Assembly: GCA_947465345.1 (NCBI GenBank)
Contig: CANHZL010000042.1
Coordinates: 1 to 9,293, forward strand
Length of the DNA stretch: 9,293 bases
Reading direction: 5' to 3'
Source of the DNA: Opitutia bacterium
Lineage (GTDB): Bacteria > Verrucomicrobiota > Verrucomicrobiae > Opitutales > UBA953
Shown: positions 1-7,010 of the stretch, one piece after another
Numbering within the stretch: the stretch's first letter is position 1
Layout: each line of letters starts with the position of its first letter
Notes under the pieces: generated by a model
Database searches by the model: none
Seen by the model: only the letters and a program-made list of their open reading frames with translations
What the model was told of the DNA's origin: nothing
Position numbers and translations under genes: made by a program

Positions 1-170
1 TGCGTCTCAACGCCGCCTGCCGTCCCCTCGGTATCTCCTACAGCCGTCTGATCTCTGGTCTGAAGAAGGCCAACATCACGATGGACCGTAAGAACCTGAG
101 CGAACTGGCCATCCATGACGCCCCCGCTTTCGAAGCGATCGTCAAGAAGGCCCAGGCCGCTCTCGTCTAA
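1..170 (+). CDS. rplT: 50S ribosomal protein L20, C-terminal part
   Basis: The reading frame beginning at base 3 gives 55 residues up to the TAA at 168-170. The gene is cut by the left edge, so only about the last half of a roughly 115-120 residue protein is present. The peptide contains RLNAACRPLGISYSRLISGL followed by KKANITMDRKNLSELAIHD, which matches the conserved C-terminal region of bacterial L20 (usual pattern: R-I-N-A-A-x-R, YSxFIxGLKKAxIxLDRKxLAxLA). L20 binds 23S rRNA early in assembly of the large ribosomal subunit. In many bacteria rplT is the last gene of infC-rpmI-rplT and is followed by pheST, as here. A strong terminator lies 21 bases after the stop. The identification is firm; the upstream partners are inferred. 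Confidence 0.95.
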   Translation, partial: RLNAACRPLGISYSRLISGLKKANITMDRKNLSELAIHDAPAFEAIVKKAQAALV

Positions 171-191
171 GACGACTTAACGTCCCTTCAC

Positions 192-223
192 GAAGCCCCG
201 GCCCTCCGGGGCTTCTTTGTTTT
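192..223 (+). terminator. Rho-independent terminator after rplT
   Basis: A perfect 10-bp stem pairs GAAGCCCCGG (192-201) with CCGGGGCTTC (206-215) around the 4-base loop CCCT. It is followed at once by TTTGTTTT (216-223). The GC-rich stem and T-tract form a canonical intrinsic terminator for the ribosomal protein unit. It ends only 48 bases before the pheS start codon, so pheS must use a promoter in this short stretch or rely on readthrough. Confidence 0.93.
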
Positions 224-271
224 AAGGTGCTTTCGCTTGCCGATTATCCCCTCCAACGCACAAATCAACGT

Positions 272-1312
272 ATGCAGCAGCAGCTCGCCCAACTCGTCGC
301 CGCCGCCACCCAGGAAGCCTCCGCCGTCGCCACCCGCGCCGAGCTCGAAGCCTTCAAGGCGCGCGTCGTCGGCCCCAATGGCTCCCTGACCCAGGTGATG
401 AAGGGGATGGCCACCCTCTCGAAGGAAGAACGTCCAGTCGTAGGCAAGCTCATCAACGAGGCGAAGAAGTCCGTCGAGGAACTGCTCGCCGCGCTGTTGG
501 TCAAGGTCGAGAACGCCGAGATCGCCACCGCCCTCGGTGCGTCCGTCGATCCGACCCTCCCGAGCCCCGATGCTCCGGCTGGTTCGCTCCATCCACTATC
601 CCGCACCCGCGAACGCATATTGGCTTCCTTCCGTAAACTTGGCTTCGTCGTGGCCGATGGTCCGGAGGTCGAGACGGAGTGGCATTGTTTCGATGCGCTC
701 AACACGCCGGCCGATCACCCGGCCCGCGACATGCAAGACACGCTCTACATGCCGAAGGCATTCCGCTCCGCCGATGCTCCCCGCAAGGCCGACGAGGCAA
801 TCCTCCTCCGCACGCACACGTCCAGCGTGCAGGTCCGTACGATGCTCTCACGCAAGCCGCCGTTCCGCATCGTCGCCCCGGGCCGCTGCTTCCGCCGCGA
901 CGCGGTCGACGCCACACACTCCGCCAACTTCCACCAGGTCGAAGGGCTTTGGATCGACCGTAACGTGACGCTCGCCGATCTCCGCGGCGTCCTCGACTTC
1001 TTTGTGAAGGAGACCTTCGGCGCCGACGCCGAGATCCGCCTGCGCCCGTCGTTCTTTCCGTTCACGGAACCGTCCTTCGAGATGGATCTCCGCTCGCCTA
1101 ACTTGGGCCGCCTCTCCAACCGTTGGCTGGAAATCATGGGTTGCGGTCTCGTCGATCCGAAGGTGCTCGAGCTCTGCGGCCTCGACCCGAATGAATGGTC
1201 GGGCCTCGCCTTTGGCCTCGGCCTCGAACGTATCGCGATGCTGGTCCACGGTATCGACGACATTCGCCACTTCTACAACAACGACACGCGCTTCCTGCGC
1301 CAGTTCGCCTAA
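272..1312 (+). CDS. pheS: Phenylalanyl-tRNA synthetase alpha subunit
   Basis: The 346-residue product is the catalytic subunit of the cytoplasmic (alpha-beta)2 enzyme that charges tRNA(Phe) with phenylalanine. An N-terminal helical region (about 1-85) resembles the coiled-coil tRNA-binding arm and keeps the KEERPVVGKLINEAK pattern (51-65). The class II synthetase core follows: HPLSRTRERI (107-116), GPEVETEWHCFDALN (130-144), LRTHTSSVQVRTM (179-191), motif 2 with APGRCFRRD (202-210) and FHQVEG (220-225), the Phe-pocket FPFTEP (262-267), and motif 3 GLAFGLGLER (311-320). Ala313 sits where the E. coli enzyme has Ala294, the residue that keeps the pocket small. An extra dozen or so residues lie near 161-175 compared with E. 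coli. I chose ATG 272; an in-frame GTG at 227 would add 15 non-conserved residues and start just after the terminator. No Shine-Dalgarno sequence precedes either. pheT follows after 3 bases. Confidence 0.97.
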   Translation: MQQQLAQLVAAATQEASAVATRAELEAFKARVVGPNGSLTQVMKGMATLSKEERPVVGKLINEAKKSVEELLAALLVKVENAEIATALGASVDPTLPSPDAPAGSLHPLSRTRERILASFRKLGFVVADGPEVETEWHCFDALNTPADHPARDMQDTLYMPKAFRSADAPRKADEAILLRTHTSSVQVRTMLSRKPPFRIVAPGRCFRRDAVDATHSANFHQVEGLWIDRNVTLADLRGVLDFFVKETFGADAEIRLRPSFFPFTEPSFEMDLRSPNLGRLSNRWLEIMGCGLVDPKVLELCGLDPNEWSGLAFGLGLERIAMLVHGIDDIRHFYNNDTRFLRQFA

Positions 1313-1315
1313 GCC

Positions 1316-3751
1316 ATGAAAGTCTCTTTTCAAGCCCTCTCCCGTCACCTCGACCTCGCCGGCATCACCGCCGAACGCGTCGCGGAAGTCCTCCCGATGC
1401 TCGGCCTCGAGGTGGAGTCGGTCACGACCTTTGGCCTCGCCCCGCTGCCGCTCGTGGTGGTCGGCGAGATCAAGTCCTTCGAGAAACACCCGAAGGCCGA
1501 TCGTCTCAGCGTCTGTCAGGTTGATGTCGGCGATGGAGCGATCCGCCAGATCGTCTGCGGTGCCAAGAATTTCAAGGCCGGCGATCGCGTTCCGGTCGCT
1601 CTCCCGGGCACGGTGATGCCGAGCGGTTTCGCAATCTCGGTCTCGAAGCTTCGCGACGTCGACTCGGCAGGCATGATGTGCTCCTCCGAAGAACTCGGAC
1701 TCGGCAAAGGCGAGGATGGCTTGCTCATCCTGACGCCGCGCCAGCCTACCCTCGGCACGCCGCTCAATTCTCTTTTCGGCGCACCGGATACGGTGCTCGA
1801 AATCTCCGTCACGCCTAACCGCGGTGATTGCCTCGGCATCCGCGGCGTTGCGCGCGACCTCGCCGCCGCTCTCGGCCTGACGCTCAAGCCGCTCACGGTG
1901 AAAACGGCCGCCGGCTTCGCGGCCGCGCCTTCCGCCGCCGATGCGGTGAAGTTTGTCCGCTCGTCCTCCGAGTTCTGCCCTTACTACACGCTCCGCACGC
2001 TGAAGAACGTGAAGGTCGGCCCGAGTCCTGAATGGCTTCGTCGCGACCTCGAGGCCGCCGGCCTCCGACCGATCAACAACGTGGTCGATATCACGAACTG
2101 GGTGCTGCTCGAACTGGGCCAGCCGCTCCACGCGTTCGACGCGAAGAAGGTTTCCGAAGGTATCGAAGCCCGCCCCGCTCGCGAAGGCGAAGAGATCGTC
2201 CTGCTCGACGGTAAGAAGGTGAAGCTTGAGACCGGTGTCTGCGTCATTGCCGATGCTCAGCGCCCCCTCGTCGTCGCTGGCGTGATGGGTGGCGTCGATT
2301 CCGGTGTGACCGATTCTACGACCGACATCCTGCTTGAAGCCGCGTGGTTCCGCCCCGGCGAAATCCGCCGCGTCGCCCGCCGTATCGGTGTCTCGACCGA
2401 CTCTTCCCATCGCTTCGCCCGTGATGTGGATCCGGCCGGCGTCGAGCTCGCCTCGCGTCTCGCTACGGACCTGCTCATCGAACTCGCCGGAGCCCAGGTG
2501 GCCGGTCCCGCCGTCGCCGTAGGTAAGCCCCCGCGCGCTGATGTGACGATTGAACTCCCTGCCGGCTTCGTCGCCGCAAAGCTTGGTACGCCGATCGCCG
2601 ATGCCGACGTTAACGCCGCTTTCGCTCGCCTCGGTTTCACGGTGAAGCCTTCCGCCACGGGTTTCTCGGTGTTGGTGCCTTCGTTCCGTTCCGACGTGAC
2701 CCGTCCGATCGACTTGGTCGAGGAATTCATCCGCATCCATGGCACCGATAAGGTGCCCGCCGGCCGTCCGATCGCCCCGCTCCCCGGCGATGAAGACGCG
2801 CTGACGTCCGTCTTCACCCGCGAAGTCTCTGCCCGCCTCGTGGGCGCTGGTTTCACGGAGTGCTGCCATTACTCCCTCCGCGACGCCGCGGAACTCGAAC
2901 GTACGCTCGGCGCCGATAAGGCCGCCTTGGTTGCGATGGATAACCCGCTGACCGCCGAGCAGACGCACCTCCGTGCGTCGCTTGTCCCCGGTCTCGCCGG
3001 CGCCCTCGCCCTCAATCTCTCGGTGCACGCCGATTCGCATGGTCTCTTCGAAGTCGGCACGGTCTTCCGTCCGCAGGCCGATGGTACGGTGCGCGAATTC
3101 GTCTCGGTCGCCTTTGCGATTGTCGCCGAACCAGTGACGCGTTCCTGGAAGTCCCGTGAAGCCTTCGATGCTCTCCGCGCCAAGCGCCTCCTACAGGATG
3201 CCGCCGCGCTCGCCGGCGTCGCCTCCGTTCGTCTTTCGTTCGCTGCCGCGACGGGTGGTCTCTGGCAGGCTGATCACGCCGCCGCCCTCGTCGACCGTGG
3301 CCGCGCTGCGGAAGGCGCCTGCGGCGTCCTCGACCTCCGCTGGACGCGTTCCCTCGGCCTCAAGAGCTCCGTCATCGCCGGCGAAGTCTGCTTCCCGCGC
3401 TCGGCCTTTGCCGAGGCCCGTAAGATCCCGCGCTTCGAGGCTTTCTCTTCCTTCCCGCCCGTCACGAAGGACGTCGCGGTCATCGTCCCAGTGGACGTCG
3501 CCGCCGCCGAAGTCGAAAGCCGCGTCCGCCAAGGTGCTTCCAAGGCCGCCGGCAAGGAGTTCGCGCTGGAGTCCATCAACTGCTTCGACGTCTTCACCGG
3601 CCCGGGTCTCCCTGAAGGCCACCGCAGCCTAGCCTTCGAAATCCGCTGGCGCCACGCGGCGCGCACGCTCACCGACGAGGAAACCAATCAAGCCCTCGGC
3701 GTGGTCATTGCGACGCTCGAAAAGGGCGCCGGCTGGACCGTCCGCCGCTGA
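1316..3751 (+). CDS. pheT: Phenylalanyl-tRNA synthetase beta subunit
   Basis: The 811-residue product is the large subunit, which edits mischarged Tyr-tRNA(Phe) and binds tRNA; it is close to the usual ~800 residues. The domains run in the standard order. There is a short N-terminal B1 part (1-40), then an OB-fold/EMAP-like tRNA-binding domain (about 41-155) with KHPKADRLSVCQV (57-69). VTPNRGDCLGIRGVARDLA (165-183) resumes B1, and the B3/B4 editing region spans about 215-400. B5 (about 408-476) contains FRSDVTRPIDLVEEF, with Asp460, Asp466, Glu469 and Glu470 as likely metal ligands. A catalytic-like B6/B7 region follows (about 480-690), and a C-terminal FDX-ACB anticodon-binding domain (about 708-811, starting FSSFPPVTKDVAV). 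Thr260, Asn261, His272, Ala321 and Glu341 appear to match editing-site residues of the Thermus enzyme, so proofreading looks intact. It starts 3 bases after pheS, in the arrangement TAA-GCC-ATG, without a Shine-Dalgarno sequence. Confidence 0.97.
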   Translation: MKVSFQALSRHLDLAGITAERVAEVLPMLGLEVESVTTFGLAPLPLVVVGEIKSFEKHPKADRLSVCQVDVGDGAIRQIVCGAKNFKAGDRVPVALPGTVMPSGFAISVSKLRDVDSAGMMCSSEELGLGKGEDGLLILTPRQPTLGTPLNSLFGAPDTVLEISVTPNRGDCLGIRGVARDLAAALGLTLKPLTVKTAAGFAAAPSAADAVKFVRSSSEFCPYYTLRTLKNVKVGPSPEWLRRDLEAAGLRPINNVVDITNWVLLELGQPLHAFDAKKVSEGIEARPAREGEEIVLLDGKKVKLETGVCVIADAQRPLVVAGVMGGVDSGVTDSTTDILLEAAWFRPGEIRRVARRIGVSTDSSHRFARDVDPAGVELASRLATDLLIELAGAQVAGPAVAVGKPPRADVTIELPAGFVAAKLGTPIADADVNAAFARLGFTVKPSATGFSVLVPSFRSDVTRPIDLVEEFIRIHGTDKVPAGRPIAPLPGDEDALTSVFTREVSARLVGAGFTECCHYSLRDAAELERTLGADKAALVAMDNPLTAEQTHLRASLVPGLAGALALNLSVHADSHGLFEVGTVFRPQADGTVREFVSVAFAIVAEPVTRSWKSREAFDALRAKRLLQDAAALAGVASVRLSFAAATGGLWQADHAAALVDRGRAAEGACGVLDLRWTRSLGLKSSVIAGEVCFPRSAFAEARKIPRFEAFSSFPPVTKDVAVIVPVDVAAAEVESRVRQGASKAAGKEFALESINCFDVFTGPGLPEGHRSLAFEIRWRHAARTLTDEETNQALGVVIATLEKGAGWTVRR

Positions 3752-3756
3752 TTCCC

Positions 3757-4047
3757 ATGGCCGAAGGTTTCGACATCGACCACCTCGCGAAGCTCGCCCG
3801 CCTCAGTCTCACGGCCGAGGAGAAGGCACTCTACTCGTCGCAACTCAACCAGATCCTGGGCCACTTCCAGGCTTTGGCAGACGCTGACCTGCCAGCGACG
3901 ATTGATGACGCCCGCGTCGTCGACGAAGCCGCCTTGCGCTCCGATGAGCCGGGTCCGGTCCTCGGCGCCGAAGCCGTCACTCGCATCGCCCCCGCTTCGC
4001 GCGACGGGCAGATCTCCGTCCCACGCGTCGTGGACGACGAATCCTAA
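3757..4047 (+). CDS. gatC: Asp/Glu-tRNA(Asn/Gln) amidotransferase subunit C
   Basis: The 96-residue product has the size and pattern of GatC, the small subunit that wraps around GatA and stabilises the GatCAB complex. The N-terminal helices read IDHLAKLARLSLTAEEKALY (7-26), matching the family pattern (v-x-x-L-A-x-L-x-L-x-x-E-E), followed by the second helix LNQILGHFQAL (30-40). The middle LRSDEP (60-65) is the usual L-R-x-D-x-x motif and the extended tail ends in ISVPRVVDDES, in place of the usual F-x-V-P-x-V-(I/V)-x. The ATG lies 5 bases after the pheT stop with no Shine-Dalgarno sequence, so translation is probably fed by ribosomes leaving pheT. gatA follows after 3 bases. Confidence 0.95.
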   Translation: MAEGFDIDHLAKLARLSLTAEEKALYSSQLNQILGHFQALADADLPATIDDARVVDEAALRSDEPGPVLGAEAVTRIAPASRDGQISVPRVVDDES

Positions 4048-4050
4048 GCC

Positions 4051-5508
4051 ATGGCCGACGCGCTCCATACGCTTTCTGCCGCTGAACTCGGTCGCCGCCT
4101 CGCGGCAGGCACGCTCACATCCCGCGCCCTTTGCGAAGCGCTCATCGCCCGCTATCAGGCGGTGAACGATAAGGTCGGCGCTTTCACGCACCTCGACCAG
4201 GCTGACGTGCTCGCCCAGGCCGACGCTTCCGACGCTCGCCGTAAGGCCGGGCAGGGTAGGGGCCCACTCGAAGGCATCCCGGTCGCGATCAAGGATAACA
4301 TCGCGGTGAAAGGTCAGCCGCTCACTTGCTCGAGCAAGATGCTCGCAACGCTGGTCTCGCCCTACGACTCCCACGTCGCCGAACGCCTCCGTGCCGCCGG
4401 CGCGATCCTCTACGGCCGCCTGAATATGGATGAGTTCGCGATGGGCTCCTCCACGGAGAACTCGGCGATACGTAAGACGTTCAATCCTTGGGACCTCGCC
4501 CGCATCCCTGGCGGTTCTTCTGGCGGCAGCGCTGCAGCCCTCGCTGCCGGCCTAGTGCCGCTGTCGCTCGGTTCCGACACCGGTGGCTCGATCCGCCAGC
4601 CTGCCTCGCATTGCGGCGTGGTCGGCTTGAAGCCCACCTATGGTTTGATTTCCCGCTTCGGTCTCGTGGCCTTTGCTTCCTCGCTCGACCAGATCGGCCC
4701 GATGGCCCGTAGCATCGAAGACTGCGAACTCCTGCTCAGCGCGCTGGCCTCGGCCGATGCGCGTGACATGACCTGTTTCGGCCCATCTGACCGTACCCTC
4801 ACGCCGGCCGGTGATGCCAAGAAACTCCGCCTCGGCATCCCGAAGGGTTTCCTCGGTAAGGGTGTCGCTCCCGAGGTCGCCGCCGCGGTCAATGCCGCCG
4901 TCGAATTCTACCGCGCCCAAGGTTGCGCAATCTCCGAGGTCGAGCTCCCCTCTGCCGATCTCGCTGTGCCGACGTATTACGTCGTCGCGACCGCCGAAGC
5001 GTCCTCGAATCTCGGCCGCTACGACGGCGTCCGCTACGGACATCGCTCCGCCTCCGCCGGCACGCCGGTTGAGATGATGACCGCGAGCCGCTCCGAAGGC
5101 TTCGGCCCCGAAGTGAAGCGTCGTATCTTGCTTGGCACGTTCGTGCTCAGCGCCGGTTACGCTGACGCCTATTACGTCCGTGCCCTCCGCGCGCGTGCGA
5201 AGATTCGCGCCGAATACCTCGCCGCCCTTGCTGGTGTCGACGTGCTGCTTACCCCGACGGTCCCGACGCCTGCCTTCAAGGTGGGTGAGAAGGCGTCGGA
5301 TCCGCTACAGCTCTACCTCGAGGACATCTTCACGATTCCTGCGAACCTCGCCGGTCTCCCAGCAATCTCGGTGCCCTGCGGTAAGTCTGGCCACCTGCCG
5401 GTCGGCTTCCATCTCGTCGGAGCACCGCTCTCCGAAGCCAAACTCCTCGCCGCGGGCCGTCTCTTCGAGGCCGCCCACGGTTTCGCCCACCAGCAAGCCG
5501 CCCTATGA
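4051..5508 (+). CDS. gatA: Asp/Glu-tRNA(Asn/Gln) amidotransferase subunit A
   Basis: The 485-residue product is the amidase-signature subunit that hydrolyses glutamine and sends ammonia to GatB for amidation of Glu-tRNA(Gln) and/or Asp-tRNA(Asn). The Lys/cis-Ser/Ser triad is visible: Lys81 in VAIKDNIAVKG (78-88), Ser156 in GGSSGGS (154-160), and Ser180 in SDTGGSIRQP (175-184). Other GatA signatures are YGRLNMDEFAMGSSTENSA (121-139), GVVGLKPTYGLISRFGL (189-205) and SLDQIGPMAR (211-220). The C-terminal part has GTFVLSAGYADAYY (362-375) and LLTPTVPTPAF (399-409), followed by the FTIPANLAGLPAISVPCG stretch (427-444). The length is normal for GatA and all catalytic residues are kept. The start is ATG, 3 bases after gatC (TAA-GCC-ATG), and the stop overlaps the gatB start by 4 bases. 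Other amidase-family enzymes are excluded by the gatC and gatB neighbours. Confidence 0.97.
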   Translation: MADALHTLSAAELGRRLAAGTLTSRALCEALIARYQAVNDKVGAFTHLDQADVLAQADASDARRKAGQGRGPLEGIPVAIKDNIAVKGQPLTCSSKMLATLVSPYDSHVAERLRAAGAILYGRLNMDEFAMGSSTENSAIRKTFNPWDLARIPGGSSGGSAAALAAGLVPLSLGSDTGGSIRQPASHCGVVGLKPTYGLISRFGLVAFASSLDQIGPMARSIEDCELLLSALASADARDMTCFGPSDRTLTPAGDAKKLRLGIPKGFLGKGVAPEVAAAVNAAVEFYRAQGCAISEVELPSADLAVPTYYVVATAEASSNLGRYDGVRYGHRSASAGTPVEMMTASRSEGFGPEVKRRILLGTFVLSAGYADAYYVRALRARAKIRAEYLAALAGVDVLLTPTVPTPAFKVGEKASDPLQLYLEDIFTIPANLAGLPAISVPCGKSGHLPVGFHLVGAPLSEAKLLAAGRLFEAAHGFAHQQAAL

Positions 5509-7010
5509 GCAACGCACCTTCTGATTGGGAAGTCGTCATCGGCCTCGAGGTGCACGTGCAGCTGCACACCCGCGCCAAGGTCTTCGCGTCGTCCCCTTGG
5601 GGCTTCGGCAAGGAACCCAACGAGCAGGTCGACCCCGTAGTCCTCGGTCTCCCGGGCACGCTGCCGGTGGTGAACCGCGAGGCGGTCGAGAAATCCATCC
5701 TCTTCGGCCTAGTTGTCGGAGCGTCGGTTCCGGAGTACTGCTCCTGGGATCGTAAGAACTATTTCTACCCGGATAATCCGAAGAACTATCAGCTCACCCA
5801 GAAGGATTTCCCGGTCGTCGTGGGCGGCCAGGTCGAGATCGAGCTCCCGGGCGCCTCGCGCAACGTGATGGGCGAGCATAAGTTTATCCGCATCCATCAC
5901 GCCCACCTCGAAGAAGACGTAGGCAAGCTCAGCCACGCGGGCAGCGGCTCTCTCGTCGACTACAACCGCGCCGGCGTGCCGCTCCTTGAGATCGTCACCG
6001 AGCCGGACCTCCGTTCCTCCGCCGAAGCCGAGGCCTTCCTGCGCTCGCTCGTCGCGATGCTCACCCAAGCTGGCGTGGCCGATTGCGACATGGAAAAGGG
6101 CCAGCTGCGTTGCGACTGCAACGTCTCCGTCCGTCGCCGTGGCGTCGAGAAGCTCGGCACTCGCACCGAAACCAAGAACCTCAATTCCATCTCGAGCGTT
6201 CGCGACACGGTCATCTACGAGACCGCCCGCCAGATCCGCGAACTCGAAGCCGGCCGTTCGATCACGCAGGAGACCCGCGGTTGGAACGCCGAACTCGCCC
6301 GTGGTTACGTCCTCCGCGACAAGGAAGACGCCCACGATTACCGTTACTTCCCGGACCCGGATATCCCGACCCTGAAGATCTCCCGCGAGACCGTGGCCCG
6401 CCTCGCCAAGCTGGTTCCGGAAAACCTTTACGATCGCCAGCGTCGCTATGTCGAAAAGCTTGGCCTGCCTTACACCGCCGCCTCGGTGCTCGTGAACGAT
6501 CGTGCGCTCGCCGAATGGTTCGAGCTCGCTGTGGCCGCTCACCCAGCAAACCCGCCCGGTATCGCCAACCTCGTCGCCAACGACCTCCTCCGCGATTTAG
6601 CCGCTTCGGCGGGTGCCACCCGTGCCATCGACGAGTCGGCTCCGGCCCCCGTCTCGCTTGCTTCCTGCCCGATTAAGCCTGCCCAGCTCGCCGGCTTGGT
6701 GAAGCTGACCGACGATGGCGTGATCTCCAAGCAGCAGGCCAAGGAAGTCTTCACCGAGATGTTCAAGTCCGGTCAAGACGCCGCCGCGATCGTCGACGCC
6801 AAGGGCCTCCGCCAGAACAGCGACACCGGTGAGCTCGAGAAGATCGTCCAGGAAGTCATCGCCGATCCCGCCGTGGCGAAGTCCATCGCCGAGTACCGCG
6901 CCGGCAACGAGAAGGCCATCAATGCGCTCAAGGGCCCGATCATGAAGCGCACGCAGGGTAAGGCCAACCCGGTCCTCATTGATCAGCTGCTCCGCAAGTT
7001 CCTCGGATGA
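5505..7010 (+). CDS. gatB: Asp/Glu-tRNA(Asn/Gln) amidotransferase subunit B
   Basis: The 501-residue product is the kinase/transamidase and tRNA-binding subunit of GatCAB, which activates the misacylated Glu or Asp with ATP and amidates it. The cradle domain carries IGLEVHVQL (12-20), LGLPGTLPVVN (47-57), RKNYFYPDNPKNYQ (83-96), HLEEDVGK (134-141), DYNRAGVPLLEIVTEPD (152-168), MEKGQLRCDCNVSVR (196-210), KNLNS (224-228) and RYFPDPDIP (280-288). From about residue 305 a helical domain leads into the YqeY-like tail that contacts the tRNA, ending in GPIMKRTQGKANP (477-489). The length is slightly above the usual ~475-480 residues, partly because the N-terminal third has a few extra residues. The start ATG lies inside the gatA stop (ATGA), and its own stop overlaps the next gene in the same way. 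This indicates translational coupling on both sides. Confidence 0.97.
   Translation: MSNAPSDWEVVIGLEVHVQLHTRAKVFASSPWGFGKEPNEQVDPVVLGLPGTLPVVNREAVEKSILFGLVVGASVPEYCSWDRKNYFYPDNPKNYQLTQKDFPVVVGGQVEIELPGASRNVMGEHKFIRIHHAHLEEDVGKLSHAGSGSLVDYNRAGVPLLEIVTEPDLRSSAEAEAFLRSLVAMLTQAGVADCDMEKGQLRCDCNVSVRRRGVEKLGTRTETKNLNSISSVRDTVIYETARQIRELEAGRSITQETRGWNAELARGYVLRDKEDAHDYRYFPDPDIPTLKISRETVARLAKLVPENLYDRQRRYVEKLGLPYTAASVLVNDRALAEWFELAVAAHPANPPGIANLVANDLLRDLAASAGATRAIDESAPAPVSLASCPIKPAQLAGLVKLTDDGVISKQQAKEVFTEMFKSGQDAAAIVDAKGLRQNSDTGELEKIVQEVIADPAVAKSIAEYRAGNEKAINALKGPIMKRTQGKANPVLIDQLLRKFLG

Noticed and set aside
163..175. Small hairpin TCGTC-TAA-GACGA with the rplT stop codon in the loop
   Set aside because: The stem is 5 bp with a 3-base loop and lies just before a much stronger terminator. 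There is no sign that it is more than chance.
227..271. GTG 227 as the pheS start, adding 15 residues
   Set aside because: It lies 3 bases after the terminator T-tract, leaving almost no leader, and the added residues do not resemble any PheS N-terminus. ATG 272 gives a normal-length protein.
171..271. Possible Phe attenuator (pheM-like leader peptide) or T-box before pheS
   Set aside because: No start codon followed by a Phe-rich short frame, no T-box sequence and no alternative pairing with the terminator stem were found in this short stretch.
848..3040. A 730-codon open frame on the minus strand opposite pheS and pheT
   Set aside because: Its codons align exactly with those of pheS/pheT, so it stays open simply because TTA, CTA and TCA are avoided in this GC-rich coding DNA. 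The product is an Arg/Glu/Gly-rich, low-complexity protein without any family motif, while the plus strand encodes clear synthetase subunits.
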